NCBI GenBank assembly: GCA_004293165.1
Contig: RDYL01000004.1
Span: 1-64,000, forward strand
Direction: 5' to 3'
Length of the DNA stretch: 64,000 nucleotides
DNA from: Flavobacteriia bacterium
GTDB lineage: Bacteria; Bacteroidota; Bacteroidia; Flavobacteriales; Flavobacteriaceae
Within the stretch, counting starts at the first letter, position 1. The number at the start of each line of letters is the position of its first letter. Position numbers and translations under genes: made by a program. Below the pieces are notes generated by a model that did no database searches, was not told the origin of the DNA, and was given only the letters and a program-made list of their open reading frames with translations. Below, in pieces: positions 60,002 through 64,000 of this stretch.

Positions 60002-61780
60002 ATGACATTACATCACATATTAACAACACACATCCAAAAAGCAGTTCTTGGATTGTTCAATATTTCTATTGAAAAAGTTGAATTTCAGGCTACTAGGAAA
60101 GAGTTTGAAGGTGATATTACAATGGTAGTTTTTCCTTTGGTAAAAGCATTAAAAGGTAACCCAGTTGAAATCGGAAATCAGATTGGAAATTACTTAGTAG
60201 CGAATCTAAATGAAGTGGCTAAGTTCAATGTCGTAGGTGGATTTTTAAATATCGTGATTTCAGATGCTTTTTATTTGGAATTTTTCAATACGATTAAAAA
60301 TAATGATACGTTTGGTTTTGTAGTTCCAAAAGAAGGAGAGAAAGCGATTATGGTAGAATATTCTTCGCCAAATACTAACAAACCTTTGCATTTAGGGCAT
60401 ATTCGTAATAACTTATTGGGTTATTCAGTTGCCGAAATCATCAAAGCATCTGGAAAAAAAGTATACAAAACCCAAATCATCAACGATAGAGGAATTCACA
60501 TCTGTAAATCAATGTTGGCTTGGCAGAAATTCGGAAACGGACAAACGCCAGAATCAACAGGATTGAAAGGTGATAAATTGGTTGGGAATTTCTATGTGGA
60601 ATTCGACAAACAATACAAAAAAGAAATTTCAGAATTAATCGCTCAAGGTAAAACCGAAGATGAAGCAAAAAAACTAGCACCATCCATTTTGGAAGCACAA
60701 CAAATGCTTTTAGATTGGGAAAATGGAAAACCAGAAGTTATCGAACTTTGGAAGACCATGAACCAATGGGTGTATGATGGTTTTGAGCAAACGTATAAAA
60801 ACCTTGGCGTAAATTTTGACAGCTATTATTATGAATCAAATACTTATTTACTTGGAAAAGAAGTAGTACAATTTGGTTTAGAAAAAGGCATTTTCGAGAA
60901 AGATCCAGATGGTTCCGTTTGGATTGATTTAACTGCTGATGGATTAGATAGAAAAATCGTGCTTCGTTCAGACGGAACAGCGGTTTACATGACGCAAGAT
61001 ATTGGAACGGCTATTCAACGTGTGAAAGATTTTTCAGATGTTGGAGGAATGGTTTACACTGTTGGAAATGAGCAAGATTATCACTTCAAAGTGTTATTCT
61101 TAATCTTGAAAAAATTAGGATTTGATTGGGCTGATAGCTTATATCACTTATCATACGGAATGGTGGAATTGCCTTCTGGAAAAATGAAATCTCGTGAAGG
61201 AACAGTTGTTGATGCAGATGATTTAATGGCAGAAATGACTACGACAGCGCAAACTATTTCGGAAGAGTTAGGGAAATTAGATGGCTATTCTGAAGATGAA
61301 AAAGCGGTTTTGTTCAAAACTATCGGTTTAGGTGCGTTGAAATATTATATGTTGAAGGTGGATCCGAAAAAACAAATGATGTTCAATCCAGAAGAATCAG
61401 TTGATTTTGCAGGAAATACAGGACCATTTATTCAATATACTTATGCTCGTATTCAATCAATTTTAAGAAAAGCTGATTTTGATACTTCAATTTCGATTTC
61501 AGGATTAGAATTACATGAAAAAGAAAAAGAATTAATCAAGCAAGTACAATTATTCCCGGAAGTAATTCAAAATGCGGCAGAGAATCATAGTCCGGCGTTG
61601 GTTGCGAATTATACGTATGATTTGGTAAAAGAATTCAATTCATTCTATCAACAGGTTTCGATTTTAGGAGAAGAAAATCACGATAAAAAAGTGTTTAGAG
61701 TACAGTTGTCAAAATCAGTTGGAAACACCATAAAAAATGCATTTCAGTTATTAGGAATTGAAGTTCCTGAGAGAATGTAA
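60002..61780 (+). CDS. argS: Arginyl-tRNA synthetase
   Basis: A 592-residue class I synthetase. The N-terminal Add1 domain (1-110) is followed by the catalytic core with the HIGH-type motif in SSPNTNKPLHLGHIRNNLLG. It has VYKTQIINDRGIHICKSM, and LRSDGTAVYMTQDIG. The KMSKS position reads GKMKSREGTVVDADDL, the usual variation in ArgRS. The C-terminal helical anticodon domain ends GIEVPERM. The length is normal. It charges tRNA-Arg in translation. Confidence 0.96.
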   Translation: MTLHHILTTHIQKAVLGLFNISIEKVEFQATRKEFEGDITMVVFPLVKALKGNPVEIGNQIGNYLVANLNEVAKFNVVGGFLNIVISDAFYLEFFNTIKNNDTFGFVVPKEGEKAIMVEYSSPNTNKPLHLGHIRNNLLGYSVAEIIKASGKKVYKTQIINDRGIHICKSMLAWQKFGNGQTPESTGLKGDKLVGNFYVEFDKQYKKEISELIAQGKTEDEAKKLAPSILEAQQMLLDWENGKPEVIELWKTMNQWVYDGFEQTYKNLGVNFDSYYYESNTYLLGKEVVQFGLEKGIFEKDPDGSVWIDLTADGLDRKIVLRSDGTAVYMTQDIGTAIQRVKDFSDVGGMVYTVGNEQDYHFKVLFLILKKLGFDWADSLYHLSYGMVELPSGKMKSREGTVVDADDLMAEMTTTAQTISEELGKLDGYSEDEKAVLFKTIGLGALKYYMLKVDPKKQMMFNPEESVDFAGNTGPFIQYTYARIQSILRKADFDTSISISGLELHEKEKELIKQVQLFPEVIQNAAENHSPALVANYTYDLVKEFNSFYQQVSILGEENHDKKVFRVQLSKSVGNTIKNAFQLLGIEVPERM

Positions 61781-61859
61781 GAAGAGTTGCGAGTTTAAAG
61801 TTACGAGTTAGAACTTAATCTTGTTTTTTGAATTTGTACTTGAAATTGAAATTTAATAA

Positions 61860-63311
61860 ATGAATACATCAAAATATTTTTTTCAAACGTTAATCGTGGT
61901 AATCGTTTCTGGATTGTCTTTTTTGGCATTCAAAACGTTTTTGCCTAAGAAACTATTTACGGAAAGTAAATTAGATTCCAAAAATGTAGTAGTAGACAGT
62001 TTACTTTTAGAAGCTATTGCCGAAGATGAAGGTGAAGTTTTAGAAGATTCTATGGCGAAAACCGTTATTGATTACAAAGTGGTAAACGGCATTCAATTTC
62101 CGCCAGAAACTTTTGAAGAATATACTGGAAATCAATATTTAGCGACATTTTTTGAAAAACTATTCCAATTAGAAACCAAAAAAGAAGGCAATGTTCGTAT
62201 CGCTTATTTTGGGGATTCAATGACGGATGGCGATTTAATAGTAAAAGATTTTAGAACCTATTTGCAAGAAAAATTTGGAGGTCAAGGTGTTGGATTTGTG
62301 AATATTACTTCTGAATCGGCGAGTTCTCGTAGTTCAATTACTCACGAATTTTCAGGAAACTGGAAAACACAATCATATTTAAAAGTAAAGCGTCCATCCA
62401 ATCCATTTGGAGTTAATGGTCATGTGTTTTACGCGAATGATACTTCAAATGTAGCTTGGGTAAAATATAAAGCGAATAAAACAAGATTTGCTTCAGAATT
62501 ACCTCGTCCAACTTTATTCTACGGAAGCTCGTCGAATAAAGAAGGAAAAGTATTTTATATGTCGGGCGCCGATACCATTGTAAAGAAATTGACACCTAAT
62601 AAATTGGTTAATACGATAGCTTTATCGGAAGGAAATTTAAAAAGTATCAAAGTGAATTTCAAAAAAGCCGATTCTATTCCTATTTACGGATTCAATTTTG
62701 ATGACGGAAAAGGCGTTCACGTGGATAATTTTTCGAATAGAGGAAATTCAGGTTTACCAATTGGAAGTTTTGATGTGGCAACCATGCGTGCATTTCATTC
62801 GAAATTGGATTACGATTTAATCGTGTTGCAATATGGTGCTAATGTCTTGAATTACGGTTCGTTAAACTATGGATGGTACGAAAAACGAATGACAAAAGTG
62901 GTAGCGCATTTGAAAGAATGTTTTCCAGAAGTATCCATTTTGATTGTGTCCACAGCAGATAAATCTACCAAATACGATTTAGAAATGAAAACCGATTCTG
63001 CTGTTGTTCCTTTAAATACAGCACAAAAGCGATATGCTATAAAATCAGAATCGAGTTTTGTAAATATGTATACCCTAATGGGAGGCGATGGTTCTATGAT
63101 TCAATGGGTAGAACAAGAGCCAGCCAGAGCTAATAAAGATTACACGCATTTTAATCATAGAGGAGCCAAACAAGCTGCAAATTTGATTTTTACGCAATTA
63201 AATCAAGGCTATGAAATGTATAAAGAGTTAAGAAAAAAGCGTAAAAAGCCCGCTGCTCCAGTGAAAAAAGATAGTTTTATTGTTAATAAAGACTCCGTTT
63301 ATGAAGAATAG
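61860..63311 (+). CDS. Membrane-anchored SGNH/GDSL hydrolase
   Basis: A 483-residue protein with an N-terminal anchor (residues about 7-29, FQTLIVVIVSGLSFLAFKTF). A periplasmic SGNH domain follows, with all four blocks visible: Ser in IAYFGDSMTDGD, Gly in NFSNRGNSGLP, Asn in VLQYGANVLNYG, and Asp/His in NKDYTHFNHRGAKQA. The C-terminus is basic (KKRKKPAAPVKK). It overlaps by 11 bp a second SGNH gene with a LysM domain. Paired SGNH proteins of this kind are thought to act on peptidoglycan or surface glycan acetyl groups. A PatB/OatA-like role is inference, and an MBOAT gene would be expected to the right. Confidence 0.83.
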   Translation: MNTSKYFFQTLIVVIVSGLSFLAFKTFLPKKLFTESKLDSKNVVVDSLLLEAIAEDEGEVLEDSMAKTVIDYKVVNGIQFPPETFEEYTGNQYLATFFEKLFQLETKKEGNVRIAYFGDSMTDGDLIVKDFRTYLQEKFGGQGVGFVNITSESASSRSSITHEFSGNWKTQSYLKVKRPSNPFGVNGHVFYANDTSNVAWVKYKANKTRFASELPRPTLFYGSSSNKEGKVFYMSGADTIVKKLTPNKLVNTIALSEGNLKSIKVNFKKADSIPIYGFNFDDGKGVHVDNFSNRGNSGLPIGSFDVATMRAFHSKLDYDLIVLQYGANVLNYGSLNYGWYEKRMTKVVAHLKECFPEVSILIVSTADKSTKYDLEMKTDSAVVPLNTAQKRYAIKSESSFVNMYTLMGGDGSMIQWVEQEPARANKDYTHFNHRGAKQAANLIFTQLNQGYEMYKELRKKRKKPAAPVKKDSFIVNKDSVYEE

Positions 63312-64000
63312 ATTATTGATGCTTTTGCTGGGAATTTCATTTTTCGGATTTTCTCAAGACACTTTATTGGTTCCAATGGATTCGGTTTATGCAGATATTC
63401 CCGTAGTTGATTCTATCGAAGTTACTTTTACAGGAAATGATATTCACAATCCGAATGCACTTTTGACGTTTTATGAAAAAATGTACCAATTAGAGCAAAG
63501 TAAATCAGGTAAGATTAATATTGTTCATATTGGCGATTCACACATTCAAGCAGATTTGTTTACGGCAAAAATTAGAACTCAATTCCAAAAAGTATTTGGT
63601 AATGGTGGTTTTGGATTTACTTTTCCATATAGTGTGGCTAAGACAAATAACAGCGCGCCTATTCGCTATTCTGCTTCAGGAAATTTTCAAAGTTTCAGAA
63701 ATTTATATGCCGATGAAAATCGTCCTGTTGGTTTAAGTGGTTTTTCCATGGAAGCAAACTCCGATGATTTTGCAATTCAATTGAATGTAAAAGATGCACA
63801 ATTTAATTTCACAAAAATAAAAGTGATTACACCCCAAAATGTCAATTTGTTTGATGTTTCAGTGTCTCATAAAAATATTGTCGTTGAACGAAAAGTTCCA
63901 AAAAAAATCACCCACAAGGTAAAACCAGGAGAAGTTTTAGGTGGAATTGCCGATAAATATAATGTTTCTCTAAAAGCATTGAAAAAAGCAAATGGTTTAA
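63301..64000 (+). CDS. SGNH hydrolase with LysM domain, cut by the window edge
   Basis: Frame 1 is open from the ATG at 63301 to the end of the window (233 codons). It encodes a signal peptide (residues 1-18, LLMLLLGISFFGFSQ), an SGNH nucleophile block NIVHIGDSHIQADLF, and then GNGGFGFTFPYSVAKTNN. Near the edge is a LysM domain starting THKVKPGEVLGGIADKYN and continuing SLKALKKANGL. LysM domains bind peptidoglycan, so the enzyme is probably targeted to the cell wall. The start overlaps the previous gene by 11 bp, so translation is coupled. The Asp/His block must lie beyond 64000. Confidence 0.85.
   Translation, partial: MKNRLLMLLLGISFFGFSQDTLLVPMDSVYADIPVVDSIEVTFTGNDIHNPNALLTFYEKMYQLEQSKSGKINIVHIGDSHIQADLFTAKIRTQFQKVFGNGGFGFTFPYSVAKTNNSAPIRYSASGNFQSFRNLYADENRPVGLSGFSMEANSDDFAIQLNVKDAQFNFTKIKVITPQNVNLFDVSVSHKNIVVERKVPKKITHKVKPGEVLGGIADKYNVSLKALKKANGL

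Overview
The window looks like a chromosomal segment of a Flavobacterium-type member of the Bacteroidota. Supporting evidence: very A/T-rich DNA; many exact matches to the Bacteroidota promoter -7 box TAnnTTTG just upstream of genes; no obvious Shine-Dalgarno sequences; a PorV/PorQ-family outer-membrane protein; TonB-dependent receptors of the Bacteroidota type; and a recQ / kdsD / tatC / AhpD-like / lptB neighbourhood.

Left part (about 1.3-27.4 kb): a large surface-polysaccharide locus. It opens with a DegT-type sugar aminotransferase and a truncated phosphoglycosyl transferase. Next come a Wza-like export lipoprotein, a Wzc-like tyrosine autokinase and, convergent with it, a PHP-type tyrosine phosphatase. 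After a small outer-membrane barrel protein, a tightly packed plus-strand operon begins at a promoter at 8126. It encodes an ABC polysaccharide exporter (Wzm/Wzt), a GT-A-like glycosyltransferase, two left-handed beta-helix acyltransferases, and a complete NeuA-NeuB-NeuC set for CMP-sialic acid from UDP-GlcNAc. It continues with an MBOAT O-acyltransferase and an SGNH/DltD-like partner, an orphan GT-B-like protein, an exostosin-like transferase, four GT4 glycosyltransferases and an O-antigen ligase/polymerase. The locus ends with a full-length polyprenyl-phosphate sugar-1-phosphate transferase (26050). The predicted product is a sialic-acid-containing, probably O-acetylated surface glycan. No Wzx flippase and no sialyltransferase of a family I recognise is visible.

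Middle part (27.4-44.8 kb): mostly conserved envelope and housekeeping genes. These are a DUF4105/Lnb-like protein, a PorV/PorQ-family protein, pssA, a GH25 lysozyme, lptB, an AhpD-like protein, tatC, kdsD, recQ, a DUF2891 protein, an FAD oxidoreductase, outer-membrane phospholipase A, a cold-shock protein, idi, a QueD/PTPS protein, a Bcp peroxiredoxin, manA and tRNA-Thr(TGT).

Right part (44.8-64 kb): lipoproteins and an M61 peptidase, a TIGR03643-type small protein, an AlkB-like dioxygenase, an EamA transporter, an L,D-transpeptidase-like protein, two TonB-dependent beta-barrel proteins, DUF2721, htpG, an ABC ATPase, a fabH-like synthase, argS and two tandem SGNH hydrolases. The second SGNH hydrolase carries a LysM domain and runs off the right edge. 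Strong hairpin terminators separate many of the convergent units. I see no CRISPR array, insertion sequence, integrase or rRNA.
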